A DNA stretch of 23,202 nt from JAKFEW01 sp036675505 (GTDB taxonomy: Bacteria > Cyanobacteriota > Sericytochromatia > S15B-MN24 > JAQBPE01): assembly GCA_036675505.1 (NCBI GenBank), contig JAKFEW010000040.1:1-23202 (forward strand), in the 5' to 3' direction. A model generated the notes under the pieces. That model was not told the DNA's origin. It saw only the letters and a list, made by a program, of their open reading frames with translations, and searched no databases. This document shows, one piece after another, positions 15,726 through 23,202 of the stretch. The position numbers were made by a program, and so were the translations under genes. Every line of letters begins with the position of its first letter. Position 1 is the first letter of the stretch.

Positions 15726-16271
15726 GTGGCGGGCGCGGCCACGCTTGTGGCGGCCTCGCTCGCCGTGGACGCCATGCTGGCCCGCCGGCTGGCCGGCGGC
15801 AGCGAGCAGGCGGACCGCGCGACGTGCCGGCTGCTCGTCACGTCGCTGACGTCCAACACGCTGCTCGGCTTCGCCTGCGTGCTGGTGCCCTACGGGCGCT
15901 TCCACGTTGCTGGCCTCGCGCCGGCAGCGCTGGCGCTGGGCGCCTTCGGGCTGGCGCTGCGCTGGGCGGCGATCGCCCGACTCGGCAGGCTCTTCACCTG
16001 GCGGGTGGCCATCCTCGACGACCACCCGCTGATCACGGACGGCGTCTACCGCTGGATCCGCCACCCGAGCTACACAGGCGGCCTCTTCGCGGCCGCCGGC
16101 GTGCTGCTCGCACTCGGCAACGCCCTGCCGCTCGCGGTCTTCGCCGCCACGCACCTGCCGCTCGTGCTGCATCGCGTGCGGATCGAGGAGCGGGTGCTGG
16201 CCGGCCACTTCGGCGAGGCCTGGCAGACCTACACGACGCGGACCTGGCGGCTGCTGCCGGGGGTGTGGTGA
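15726..16271 (+). CDS. Isoprenylcysteine carboxyl methyltransferase-like membrane protein
   Basis: A 181-residue integral membrane protein of the ICMT/PEMT-like methyltransferase group. Hydrophobic segments occupy about residues 2-15, 38-55, 62-80 and 118-142. The cofactor region is recognisable: LITDGVYRWIRHPSYTGGL near 100-118, then HRVRIEERVLAGHFGEAWQTYTTRTWRLLPG at the end, matching the family RHPxY and ExxL...FGxxY...R.LP pattern. It should transfer a methyl group from S-adenosylmethionine to a membrane-borne substrate; the natural substrate in bacteria is usually unknown. The start is uncertain. GTG 15726 lacks a ribosome-binding site, whereas GAGG overlapping the previous stop sits 5 bases before an in-frame ATC at 15702. 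Probably cotranscribed with the YiiX-like gene. Confidence 0.82.
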   Translation: MAGAATLVAASLAVDAMLARRLAGGSEQADRATCRLLVTSLTSNTLLGFACVLVPYGRFHVAGLAPAALALGAFGLALRWAAIARLGRLFTWRVAILDDHPLITDGVYRWIRHPSYTGGLFAAAGVLLALGNALPLAVFAATHLPLVLHRVRIEERVLAGHFGEAWQTYTTRTWRLLPGVW

Positions 16272-16284
16272 GCCGCGGCGACGC

Positions 16285-16944
16285 TCAACGCTCGAAGCGG
16301 TACCTGTACGTGATGGCGACGCCTTCGGCCTGCCAGCCCAGGGTGTATTCGATCCGGGCCTCTTCGCCGACCAGGGCCTGGTACGGCACGTAGAGCACCA
16401 ACCGCACCTCGGGCGCGGAGGTCGGATTGCCGTTCTGGGACACGCCTTGCGTGCCGATGACATGGGTGGTGACGCCGGAAACGTCCCGCGCGTCGAACCC
16501 GTACGTGTAGATGGCCGGTTGCAGGTTGAGCGAGCTCCCGTCGATCGACGTCACCTCGCCGTTGATCCAGACCCCGGACCCGCCGGCGGCGATCGTCGTG
16601 GGCGGCACCTTCCAGTTCACGTCCTCGCGGCCGTGGCGGGCCTGGTAGTACTTCGCCGAGCCACCCGCGACGTCCACCAGGTACCACCCCAGGGCCTGCA
16701 ACGCGTCCAGGCCGAACGGCAGCCCGAACCGCGTGATTTCCGTCCGGTAGAGCGTGGCCCGGCGCGCGACGGTCGGGTCCGGGTCGGGTGTGGACCCCAC
16801 GTACACGGTCGGCGTCGCCAGCGGGATCGGCCGCTCCGTGGGCTCGACCCGCGGGTTGTAGACCGGATCGGTCGACGAGGGCGTCGTGCCGCAGGCGCAG
16901 ACGACGGCGGCGGTGAGCATCATGGCGAGTGTGGCGCGGCGCAT
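16285..16944 (-). CDS. Putative lipoprotein, unknown function
   Basis: A 219-residue protein with a lipoprotein-type signal (MRRATLAMMLTAAVVCAC, Cys18, lipobox VCAC). ATG 16944 has GGAGG 5-6 bases upstream. After a Pro/Thr-rich linker to about residue 55, the rest alternates polar and hydrophobic residues and looks all-beta, with segments such as SGVWINGEVTSIDGSSLNL, VRLVLYVPYQALVGEEARIE and GVAITYRYRF. That suits a secreted beta-sandwich domain, but I recognise no family. It converges on the ICMT-like gene with a 13-base gap and is divergent from the GNAT-like gene. Confidence 0.75.
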   Translation of the reverse strand: MRRATLAMMLTAAVVCACGTTPSSTDPVYNPRVEPTERPIPLATPTVYVGSTPDPDPTVARRATLYRTEITRFGLPFGLDALQALGWYLVDVAGGSAKYYQARHGREDVNWKVPPTTIAAGGSGVWINGEVTSIDGSSLNLQPAIYTYGFDARDVSGVTTHVIGTQGVSQNGNPTSAPEVRLVLYVPYQALVGEEARIEYTLGWQAEGVAITYRYRFER

Positions 16945-17089
16945 GGCGGTCCTCCGAAAGCAGACGATGTCGGTGCGCCGATGGTAGCGCGGTCGTCCCC
17001 GCCCACCTACGGCAAAGTCGGAGAAGACCCTTGGCATCGGCGTAAGCGCCGGGCCGAAGCACGTTCCATGCCGATCCGGGCGATATGGG

Positions 17090-17099
17090 TATGTAAAAT
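17090..17099 (+). promoter_or_regulatory. Possible -10 region of the GNAT-like/RnfD-fusion unit
   Basis: TATGTAAAAT (17090-17099) resembles an extended -10 box; no -35 is evident. If it is real, transcription starts near 17106, which places the first ATG (17098) outside the transcript and favours the TTG start at 17128. Confidence 0.35.
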
Positions 17100-17127
17100 G
17101 GTAGCCCCCCTGCTCCGGAGTAGTCCC

Positions 17128-17865
17128 TTGCCCCTCGTCGGAACCGTCGTCGCCCCCACCGAGTTGCGCGAGGATCAGCGCGACCGGATGTACGAGCTGA
17201 TGGCGGCCCACTTCGACGACGTGCACCGCACCACGTTCGAGCGCGACCTGGGCGAGAAGCAGTGGGTGGTCGTGCTGCGCGACGGCCAGACCGGCACGAT
17301 CCAGGGCTTCTCGACGCTAATGGTGTTGGAGGTCGAGATCGACGAGGAACCCATCCAGGCGGTCTTCTCGGGCGACACCATCGTCCACCGCGATTACTGG
17401 GGCGAGAGCGAGCTCGCGAGCGTGTGGGGCACCTTCGTGCTCTCGCTCGCCGAGGCGCGGCGCGGCACGCCCTTTTACTGGTTCCTCATCTCCAAGGGCT
17501 TTCGCACCTACAAGTTCCTGCCGCTCTACTTCCGCGACTTCTGGCCACGCCACGACGCCGAGACCCCGGCCTTCGAGGCCCGCCTGATCACGGCCCTGGC
17601 CGAGGCCAAGTTCCCCGGTCGCTTCGACCCCGACTCGGGCGTGATCCGCTTCGCCGGACTCAAGGACCGCCTGCGCCCCGAGCTCGCCGAGGTCGCCGAG
17701 GGCCGCCTCAACGACGCCGCCGTGCGCTTCTTCCTCGATCGCAACCCGAACTACGCCGAGGGCGATGAGCTCGCCTGCGTGGCCGCGCTGACGCCGGAAA
17801 ACCTCCAGCCCGTGGCCCGGCGGGTGCTCGCGCGCCTGGCCGCCCGCGCGGCGAGCGCCGAGTAG
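17128..17865 (+). CDS. GNAT-like acyltransferase-fold protein
   Basis: A 245-residue soluble protein. The first 150 residues resemble the Gcn5-related N-acetyltransferase fold: an N-terminal helix pair (DRMYELMAAHFDDV, TTFERDLGEKQWVVVLRD), beta strands with TIQGFSTLMVLEV, then AVFSGDTIVHRDYWGESELASVW near the acyl-CoA site. The classic Q/RxxGxG/A loop is not clear, so activity is uncertain. The C-terminal 80 residues are helical and charged. TTG 17128 is preferred over ATG 17098 because GGAG (17117-17120) is 7 bases before it, and the ATG overlaps a likely -10 box. It ends 4 bases before the RnfD/propeller gene, so the two are almost certainly cotranscribed and possibly linked in function. 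Confidence 0.65.
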   Translation: MPLVGTVVAPTELREDQRDRMYELMAAHFDDVHRTTFERDLGEKQWVVVLRDGQTGTIQGFSTLMVLEVEIDEEPIQAVFSGDTIVHRDYWGESELASVWGTFVLSLAEARRGTPFYWFLISKGFRTYKFLPLYFRDFWPRHDAETPAFEARLITALAEAKFPGRFDPDSGVIRFAGLKDRLRPELAEVAEGRLNDAAVRFFLDRNPNYAEGDELACVAALTPENLQPVARRVLARLAARAASAE

Positions 17866-17869
17866 CCTG

Positions 17870-20689
17870 ATGCAGGTCGTCGCTCGCCCGCAGCCCGCCG
17901 AACCGGAGCCCGATCCCGCGAAGCCGCCTGCCACGGTCTACCGCTCGGCCTCGGGCTGGCTGGTGCCCACCTGGCGCGACCCGCGCATCCCGTTCGGCGC
18001 GCTGCTCTTCGCCTACGCCCTGCTCGGCACGGCCGTCCTCGGCTTCAACCGCAACATCTGGCAAATCCTGCTCACCATGGTCGCGGGTTGCGCGATCGAG
18101 ATGGCGCTGGCTTATGGCCTCAGGCGCGAGAAGATCGTGCCGCTCTCCGCGGCGATCAGCTGCGTGTCGCTCGCGCTGATCCTGAACTACAGCCACACGT
18201 ACGTGCTGCTGCTGATCCCGGTGTTGCTGACGATCGGCTCGAAGTACGTCTTCACGTTCAAGGGCAAGCACGTGTACAACCCGTCGCTCTTCGGCGTCGT
18301 GATGTGCCTGTTCTTCGCCAACGAGTGGATCACGGCGGCGCCCGCCTACCAGTACGGCGGCACGGCCGCGATGTCGATCTTCATCGGCATGGCGGCGCTC
18401 TCGATCTTCGTCTTCAAGGTGGGCCGCGGCTGGCTGGTGGGCTCGTTCCTGGTCTTCTACGCGCTCCAGACCCTGCTGCGGGCCTACATCATGCGGCACC
18501 ACCTGCCGCCCGAGACGCTGTTCCTCGGTACCATGACCACGCCACCGTTCTTCCTGTTCGTCTTCTACATGCTGACGGACCCCGCGACCTCGCCCAAGAC
18601 GCCGAAGCAACAGGTGATGCTGGCGTTCGCGATCGCCTTGATCGACCTCTACCTCCACAAGTTCGAGAGCGTCTTCACGTTCTTCTACGCGGCGTTCATC
18701 GTCGCAAGCGCCAAGCTCGCCTTCCTGCACGTCCGCCAGGCCTGGCGCGACGGCTTCCTCACGTACTTGAAGGGCACGCTCTTCGCACCGGCCTGGCTGA
18801 AGTCGGCGACGGCCCTCGCGGTGATCGGCGGGCTCGTCGGCGCCGTCTATGCTGCCTGGGCGGCTCCCCGAGCGCTGGCCGCGGCGCCGCCCTTCAAGCT
18901 CGAGCCCGTGCCGCTGGCCCAGAGCGGCCTCGGCAGCGAGATGGGCCCGGTGCTTGAGCAGGTTTCGCCGGGCGTGCGTCACCTCGCGAAGTGGATCATC
19001 TCGGTCGGCGACTCGGTGGCGGTGGCCGACTGGGACGGCGACGGCCGCCAGGACCTCTTCCTCACCAACCCGCTCAAGCGGCCGGAAGACCGCAACGCGC
19101 TCTACCGCAACCTCGGCGGCTTCCGCTTCGCGCGCGTGCGCCTGCCCGTGTTGGCGGCCGACCCGGATCCGGGTGCGAAGGGGCTCGCCGCGGCCCCCGT
19201 CTTCGCGGACTACGACAACGACGGCGACCAGGATCTGTTCCTGGGCTATGGCTTCGGCCCTTCGCGCCTGCTGCGCAATACGCTGACGGAGACCGGCAAG
19301 CCGGGCTACGAGGACGTCTCGCAGGCGTTCGGCCTGGGTGGCCACACGATCTGCCTGACGGCCAACTGGTTCGATTACGACCGCGACGGCAAGCTCGACC
19401 TGCTGGTCGGCAACACGCTCGCGCCGTTCCTGCGCGACTACGACAGGCCTACCCCGCTGAACTTGTTCCGGCTGCCGCCGCCGCAGTTCGAGGGCGATCG
19501 CCGCATGTATCGCTTTATGCACAACGGCTGGCACAACGCCGACAACGGCGGCACCAATGCGCTCTACCGCAACGCCGGCGCGCGCTTCGAGGCCCAGGAC
19601 ATGCAGGCCTTCGGCATGCCGGAGACGCACTGGACGCTGGCCGTCGGCACGGGCGACCTCAACCATGACGGCTGGACCGACCTCTACCTCGCGAGCGACT
19701 TCGGTCCCGACGACTGCTACCTGAACCTGCAGGGCAAGGGCTTCGAGCGCCAGCAGGGCCCGCTCTTCGGCGACATCGGCAAGGACACCTACAAGGGCAT
19801 GAACGCGACCCTCGCGGACTTCGACCGCGACGGCTGGCTCGACGTCTACGTCTCGAACGTCCACCACTCGCTGCAGGCCGAGGGCAGCCTTTTGTGGATG
19901 GTGCGCCCCGGCGCCGATCCCTTCCGGCCCACCTTCACGGACGAGGCCACGAAGCGCGGCGCGCTGAACGAGAACCGCTTCGGCTGGGGCGCGACCGCCG
20001 GCGACCTCGACAACGACGGCTGGGTGGACCTGGTGCAGGCCAACGGCATGGTCGACGACCGGCTCGACCCGAACCCGAACGAGACCAACAAGGACTTCTG
20101 GTACCACAACCACAAGCTGATGCAGAGCGGCCCCGAGCTGCACACCTACGCCGACAAGTGGGGCGACATCCGCGGGCGGATGATCTACCCGAACGAGCCG
20201 CGCCGCGTGTACCTCAACCAAGGCGACCACAGCTACGACCAGTTCGTGGACGTCGCGGCCCTGGTGGGCGCGCGGGATCCGGACAACTCGCGCGGCGTCG
20301 CGATGGCGGATTTCGACGACGACGGTGATCTGGACGTCGTCATCACGAACCAGCACGGGCCCGTGTCGCTCTATCGCAACACGTTGACCGAGCAACAGGG
20401 CGGCCGCGCGTGGGTCGGCCTCGACCTGGTCGGCGATGGGAAGGTGACCAGCCGCGACGCCATCGGCACGCAGGTGCTGGTGAGCTGGGACGAGGGCGGC
20501 AAGCGCCAGACCCAGCTGCGCGAGGTGATGCTCGCGAACGGCTTCTCGTCGCAGAACGACCGCCGCGTCCACGTGGGCCTGGGCGCCGCCCGCGGCCCGG
20601 TCGACGTGACGATCCGCTGGTACGGCGGCGAGGAGACCGTGCTGCGCGCGCTCGCGCCGGGCCGGTATCACCGCGTCGCGCAGCACTAG
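17870..20689 (+). CDS. RnfD/NqrB-like membrane domain fused to FG-GAP propeller and ASPIC/UnbV
   Basis: A 939-residue two-part protein. Residues about 38-335 carry around ten membrane segments and resemble RnfD/NqrB (KYVFTFKGKHVYNPSLFGVV, then MTTPPFFLFVFYMLTDPATSPKT). RnfD and NqrB are flavin-bearing subunits of ion-pumping electron-transport complexes; I cannot identify a flavin-attachment threonine. Residues about 345-845 contain seven calcium-binding DxDxDG-type motifs, starting at 387, 447, 502, 596, 650, 712 and 814, consistent with a seven-bladed FG-GAP propeller outside the membrane. Residues about 847-930 match the ASPIC/UnbV domain (GTQVLVSW...QLREVMLANGFSSQNDRRVHVGLG) of CRTAC1-type proteins. 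The coding sequence is intact, with no junction stop. The start is ATG 17870, four bases after the GNAT-like gene. Confidence 0.9.
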   Translation: MQVVARPQPAEPEPDPAKPPATVYRSASGWLVPTWRDPRIPFGALLFAYALLGTAVLGFNRNIWQILLTMVAGCAIEMALAYGLRREKIVPLSAAISCVSLALILNYSHTYVLLLIPVLLTIGSKYVFTFKGKHVYNPSLFGVVMCLFFANEWITAAPAYQYGGTAAMSIFIGMAALSIFVFKVGRGWLVGSFLVFYALQTLLRAYIMRHHLPPETLFLGTMTTPPFFLFVFYMLTDPATSPKTPKQQVMLAFAIALIDLYLHKFESVFTFFYAAFIVASAKLAFLHVRQAWRDGFLTYLKGTLFAPAWLKSATALAVIGGLVGAVYAAWAAPRALAAAPPFKLEPVPLAQSGLGSEMGPVLEQVSPGVRHLAKWIISVGDSVAVADWDGDGRQDLFLTNPLKRPEDRNALYRNLGGFRFARVRLPVLAADPDPGAKGLAAAPVFADYDNDGDQDLFLGYGFGPSRLLRNTLTETGKPGYEDVSQAFGLGGHTICLTANWFDYDRDGKLDLLVGNTLAPFLRDYDRPTPLNLFRLPPPQFEGDRRMYRFMHNGWHNADNGGTNALYRNAGARFEAQDMQAFGMPETHWTLAVGTGDLNHDGWTDLYLASDFGPDDCYLNLQGKGFERQQGPLFGDIGKDTYKGMNATLADFDRDGWLDVYVSNVHHSLQAEGSLLWMVRPGADPFRPTFTDEATKRGALNENRFGWGATAGDLDNDGWVDLVQANGMVDDRLDPNPNETNKDFWYHNHKLMQSGPELHTYADKWGDIRGRMIYPNEPRRVYLNQGDHSYDQFVDVAALVGARDPDNSRGVAMADFDDDGDLDVVITNQHGPVSLYRNTLTEQQGGRAWVGLDLVGDGKVTSRDAIGTQVLVSWDEGGKRQTQLREVMLANGFSSQNDRRVHVGLGAARGPVDVTIRWYGGEETVLRALAPGRYHRVAQH

Positions 20690-20698
20690 GCGCGCGCC

Positions 20699-21775
20699 AT
20701 GGCCCAGGGATCCACCCCCGCCATGACCACTCCCGACCGCATCCATGCGGCCATCACGGACCTCCTCGCCGAGGCCGGCGTCCGCGGCGCGGCGATCGCC
20801 GTCATCCGGCCCGGCCACCCCGCCCTCACGCTGGGCATCGGCCGCCGCGGGCTCGCCGGCACGCGGCCGATGGCCGCCGACGCCCGTACCTACGCCTACA
20901 GCCTCACCAAGACCTGGATCGCGGCCGCGGCCGCCCGGCTCGCGGCAGACGGCCGCCTCGATCTCGACGCCCCCGCGCGCGGCTGGCTGCCCGAGGTGGA
21001 CATCGACACGGCCATCACGTTGCGCCACCTGCTCGGACACACCGCGGGGCTGCCGGATTACGGACCGGACCGGTCCTACCATGACGCGGTGCGCGCCCAT
21101 CCTGGCAGGCCGTGGTCGCGCACGGAGTTCCTGGATCGCACGCTGCCGGCCGGGCCGCTATGGCCGCCAGGCAAGGGGTGGGCGTACTCCAACGTCGGGT
21201 ACCTGCTGGTGCGGGAGATTGTGGTGGCCGCCAGCGGCCGGTCATTCGCGGCGGCGCTCGATGCCCTGGTCTTCCGCCCGGCCGGGATGAACGCCACCCA
21301 GGTGGTGACGGGCTTCCCCGCTGGCCTGACCCCCGGCTGGAGCGGCTACCTGGCCTCGCGGAGCGCGCCTGTCGACGCTGCCCGCGCGTACCACCCCGGC
21401 TGGGTCGCTCATGGCGTGGCGGTCACGACGGCGCTCGACGCGGCACGCTCGCTGGACGCGCTCTTCGCGGGGGCGATCGTCCCGCCCGCGCTGGTCGCCG
21501 AGCTGGCGCGCCCGGTGCACACCTTCGACGACCACCCGATTTTCCGCCAGCCCGCCTACGGCCTCGGCCTGATGCTCGACCTTGCATCCCCCTGGGGCGT
21601 GCTGGCAGGCCACGCGGGCGAGGGCCCGGGCTATTCCACGGCCGCGTTCCGCTTCCCGGACCTCGGCGGCCGGCCCGCCACCATCGCCGCGCTCGCCAAC
21701 GGCGAGGCGCCCGACCTCGGGATCCGCTGCGTGCTGGCTGCTGCGCATGTCTTGGCCGATTGCGGAGACCGCTAG
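20699..21775 (+). CDS. Serine beta-lactamase-family hydrolase (class C/EstB-like)
   Basis: A 358-residue serine hydrolase with the three hallmark motifs of the beta-lactamase/DD-peptidase family: SLTK with Ser68 and Lys71, Tyr163-Ser-Asn165 (YSN), and His305-Ala-Gly307 (HAG, in place of KTG). HxG at this site is common in the esterase/D-aminopeptidase members rather than true lactamases. LLGHTAGLPDY and AYSNVGYLLV are typical of the group. There is no signal peptide, so it is probably cytoplasmic or mis-started; two in-frame ATGs (20699 and 20723) are possible, and the first has TAGG 6 bases upstream. It follows the RnfD fusion by 9 bases and may share its transcript. Substrate unknown; antibiotic resistance should not be assumed. 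Confidence 0.88.
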   Translation: MAQGSTPAMTTPDRIHAAITDLLAEAGVRGAAIAVIRPGHPALTLGIGRRGLAGTRPMAADARTYAYSLTKTWIAAAAARLAADGRLDLDAPARGWLPEVDIDTAITLRHLLGHTAGLPDYGPDRSYHDAVRAHPGRPWSRTEFLDRTLPAGPLWPPGKGWAYSNVGYLLVREIVVAASGRSFAAALDALVFRPAGMNATQVVTGFPAGLTPGWSGYLASRSAPVDAARAYHPGWVAHGVAVTTALDAARSLDALFAGAIVPPALVAELARPVHTFDDHPIFRQPAYGLGLMLDLASPWGVLAGHAGEGPGYSTAAFRFPDLGGRPATIAALANGEAPDLGIRCVLAAAHVLADCGDR

Positions 21776-21804
21776 GTCGCATCCAGAGCGAACCGTGCGT
21801 CACA

Positions 21805-21823
21805 TTAACCACAAGGGTATATC
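21805..21823 (+). promoter_or_regulatory. Promoter of the Ig-like lipoprotein gene
   Basis: TTAAC (21805-21809), eight bases, then TATATC (21818-21823), in the gap after the hydrolase gene. It repeats the TTAAC-TATA order seen upstream of the subtilases and implies a leader of about 75 bases before ATG 21907. Confidence 0.45.
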
Positions 21824-21906
21824 GCGCAAGGGATGCTTGCTAGCCAATTTATCCCTCGACGAAGTGCCATTCGCGATCGACGGGCCGCCCTTTCCGAGGA
21901 AACTCT

Positions 21907-23202
21907 ATGCGTACTCAGTTACTCCATCGCTTGATCCTAGTGGGCACGGCATGCACGACGTTGGGTTGCGTCGTTCCCGTCCCGGTGACGACCACCAACA
22001 TTTCCGGCACTATGCCGACGGTCAAGACGACGGTCTCGTCCTTTGTCCTCGCGCCCGGCGAGTCGAAGTCGCTCGAAGGGGTTGTCCGCCTCCCGGATGG
22101 CCGGCCGAGCCCGACACAGGTGTCGTGGTCGGTCGCCGATAGCACAATAGCGATGATCGATCAGCGCGGAATGTTGGTAGGGAATCGCGCCGGCGCCACC
22201 GTCTTGCGAGGACGTTTGATCGACGGCACCGAGGTGACATTGGCAGTTTCGATCGTCAACAATCGGAACACCGGCGGCCAATCACCAGCCTCGACGGCGA
22301 CCTCCCCGAGTGCCCAGGCAGGTGTTGTAAAGGTCGTCGTGGAGCCCCGCAACTTGGTGCTCGAACCTGGGGACATGCATTCTTTGGTGGCGGAAGTGCA
22401 CCTTCCTGACGGCCAGATCAACGCCAACGTCACATGGTTCTCGAGCGATGACACGGTCGTGTCCATCAACTCGACCACAGGCGTCGTGACGGCTCATCGA
22501 TTCGGACGTACGACGATTGGCGCATCCTACGCGCTGGACAACGTCGTTAAGGGTCTTTGCGAGATTCGCGTCGTCGCCGACAAGGCGGCCATTCCGATCC
22601 TGATGCCCGAGCCTTCGAACACACCAACTGGCAGCGGAGGCGCGAGTGGGAACTCCGAGGGGCCGTCCGCAGGGCCGAGTCCTTTGGAACCGATCGACCT
22701 CGATTCGGAAGATGACTACGTTCCCGCGAACGTCGCGCTCGCCGCGATCGAGTACTCCGAGGAGACCGGAAATGGTGACGGCGTTCCAAATCGTGGCGAA
22801 CGGTTGTACATCAAGCCGAGGTTCAAGAATATAGGCGGCGCGGCAACGAACAATCTCGCGATATCGATCGAGGCGGTCGGAGGTGCCGGATCGGCGTTCA
22901 CCTCCTATCCCGCGGTCTCGTCCCTCGACGTGGTTGCCATCAACCCCGGCGCGACTTCCGCTCGGCCGACGAGCGTGTTTTTCGGCTTGGAGATCGCGGA
23001 CGATGCCGAAGCCGGTGCGTCTATCCCTTTGAGCTTCAACGTCGCCGACAAGTTCGGCAATACGTGGACTCTCGAAGGTGCAATCGAAGTCGAAGCGATC
23101 GATGTCGCCATCGCGCTCGCCGGCATCGACATCGCGGAGGAGAGCGGGAACGGAGACGGCGTGCCCAACCGCGGTGAGCGATTGTACGTGAAGCCTCGGT
23201 TC
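21907..23202 (+). CDS. Ig-like (BIG2-type) repeat lipoprotein, 5' part (cut by right edge)
   Basis: An open frame of 432 codons running off the window. ATG 21907 has GAGGA 6 bases upstream. Residues 1-21 are a lipoprotein signal ending TTLGC (Cys21). Two Ig-like domains resembling bacterial group 2 follow, about 42-117 (FVLAPGESKSLEG...VSWSVADSTIAMI...GNRAGATVL) and 139-224 (VVVEPRNLVLEPGD...VTWFSSDDTVVSI...VVTAHRFGRTTI). A Gly/Ser/Pro linker (about 230-270) leads to repeats of about 126 residues, each with a GNGDGVPNRGERLY motif (288-301 and 414-427). Such lipoproteins are usually surface or adhesive. Codon use is less GC-rich (many TTG, GTT, AAT, TCT) than in neighbouring genes, which hints at different origin or recent acquisition. 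Confidence 0.85.
   Translation, partial: MRTQLLHRLILVGTACTTLGCVVPVPVTTTNISGTMPTVKTTVSSFVLAPGESKSLEGVVRLPDGRPSPTQVSWSVADSTIAMIDQRGMLVGNRAGATVLRGRLIDGTEVTLAVSIVNNRNTGGQSPASTATSPSAQAGVVKVVVEPRNLVLEPGDMHSLVAEVHLPDGQINANVTWFSSDDTVVSINSTTGVVTAHRFGRTTIGASYALDNVVKGLCEIRVVADKAAIPILMPEPSNTPTGSGGASGNSEGPSAGPSPLEPIDLDSEDDYVPANVALAAIEYSEETGNGDGVPNRGERLYIKPRFKNIGGAATNNLAISIEAVGGAGSAFTSYPAVSSLDVVAINPGATSARPTSVFFGLEIADDAEAGASIPLSFNVADKFGNTWTLEGAIEVEAIDVAIALAGIDIAEESGNGDGVPNRGERLYVKPRF
22744..23202 (+). repeat. About 378-bp protein-coding repeat with GNGDGVPNRGERLY motif
   Basis: Residues 280-306 and 406-432 of the Ig-like lipoprotein align closely (xEETGNGDGVPNRGERLYIKPRF against xEESGNGDGVPNRGERLYVKPRF), giving a 126-residue period. 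The nucleotide sequences differ at many third positions, so the repeat is old or maintained at protein level. The second unit is cut by the window edge, and more copies probably follow. Confidence 0.75.

Noticed and set aside
17708..21100. A 1130-codon open frame on the minus strand opposite the RnfD-fusion and hydrolase genes
   Set aside because: It is rich in Arg/Ala/Val/His with no domain logic and lies opposite genes with clear motifs. Long antisense frames are expected in high-GC DNA because stop codons are rare.
20699..21775. Reading the serine hydrolase as an antibiotic-resistance beta-lactamase
   Set aside because: The third motif is HAG rather than KTG and there is no signal peptide. 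Most such proteins are esterases or peptidases.

Overview
The window is high-GC bacterial chromosomal DNA. Real genes run almost end to end on both strands and are separated by short AT-rich islands that carry the promoters. Five proteins begin with a lipoprotein signal peptide and lipobox cysteine, and there is a YiiX-type hydrolase, an ABC-2 exporter and a primosomal helicase PriA, so this is most likely a free-living diderm bacterium. The sequence does not fix the phylum. The mix of Ig-like lipoproteins, signal-less subtilases, a TMEM43-like protein and an RnfD/CRTAC1 fusion would suit a poorly cultured environmental lineage, for example a non-photosynthetic relative of cyanobacteria such as Sericytochromatia, but that is only a guess. 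No rRNA, tRNA, CRISPR array, insertion sequence or phage gene was seen.

Layout. 1-492 (minus) is the 5' part of a proline-rich protein cut by the left edge. 829-3377 (plus) holds two lipoproteins: an HEXXH metallopeptidase of the M30/gluzincin kind and an unknown protein with a Pro/Thr tail. 3384-5907 (minus) holds two paralogous subtilisin-like (S8) proteases that lack signal peptides, share a Trp-containing C-terminal tail and share related promoter/leader DNA. 6026-9985 (minus) is a tight five-gene operon: MarR regulator, glutaredoxin-like protein, ATP-grasp-like protein, ABC ATPase and ABC-2 permease. Divergent from it is priA (10155-12581). Then come a TMEM43-like membrane protein (12750-13961), a small glycine-rich membrane protein (14123-14686) with its own promoter and terminator, a YiiX-like lipoprotein followed by an isoprenylcysteine-methyltransferase-like membrane protein, a convergent small lipoprotein (16285-16944), and a two-gene unit of a GNAT-like protein and a 939-residue RnfD/NqrB-like membrane domain fused to an FG-GAP propeller with an ASPIC/UnbV end. 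A serine beta-lactamase-family hydrolase follows. The window ends inside a large Ig-like lipoprotein with about 126-residue repeats, whose codon use is less GC-rich than that of its neighbours.

How the genes work together. The clearest coordinated unit is the MarR operon. A regulator with an N-terminal CPC motif, a CPYC thiol-redox protein, an ATP-dependent ligase candidate and an exporter suggest a redox- or xenobiotic-responsive system that makes or modifies a small molecule and exports it; the substrate is unknown. Most other units look monocistronic or bicistronic and serve the cell surface. Several promoter islands carry the word TTAAC a few bases before a TATA-like -10 box, which may be a shared promoter architecture in this genome.
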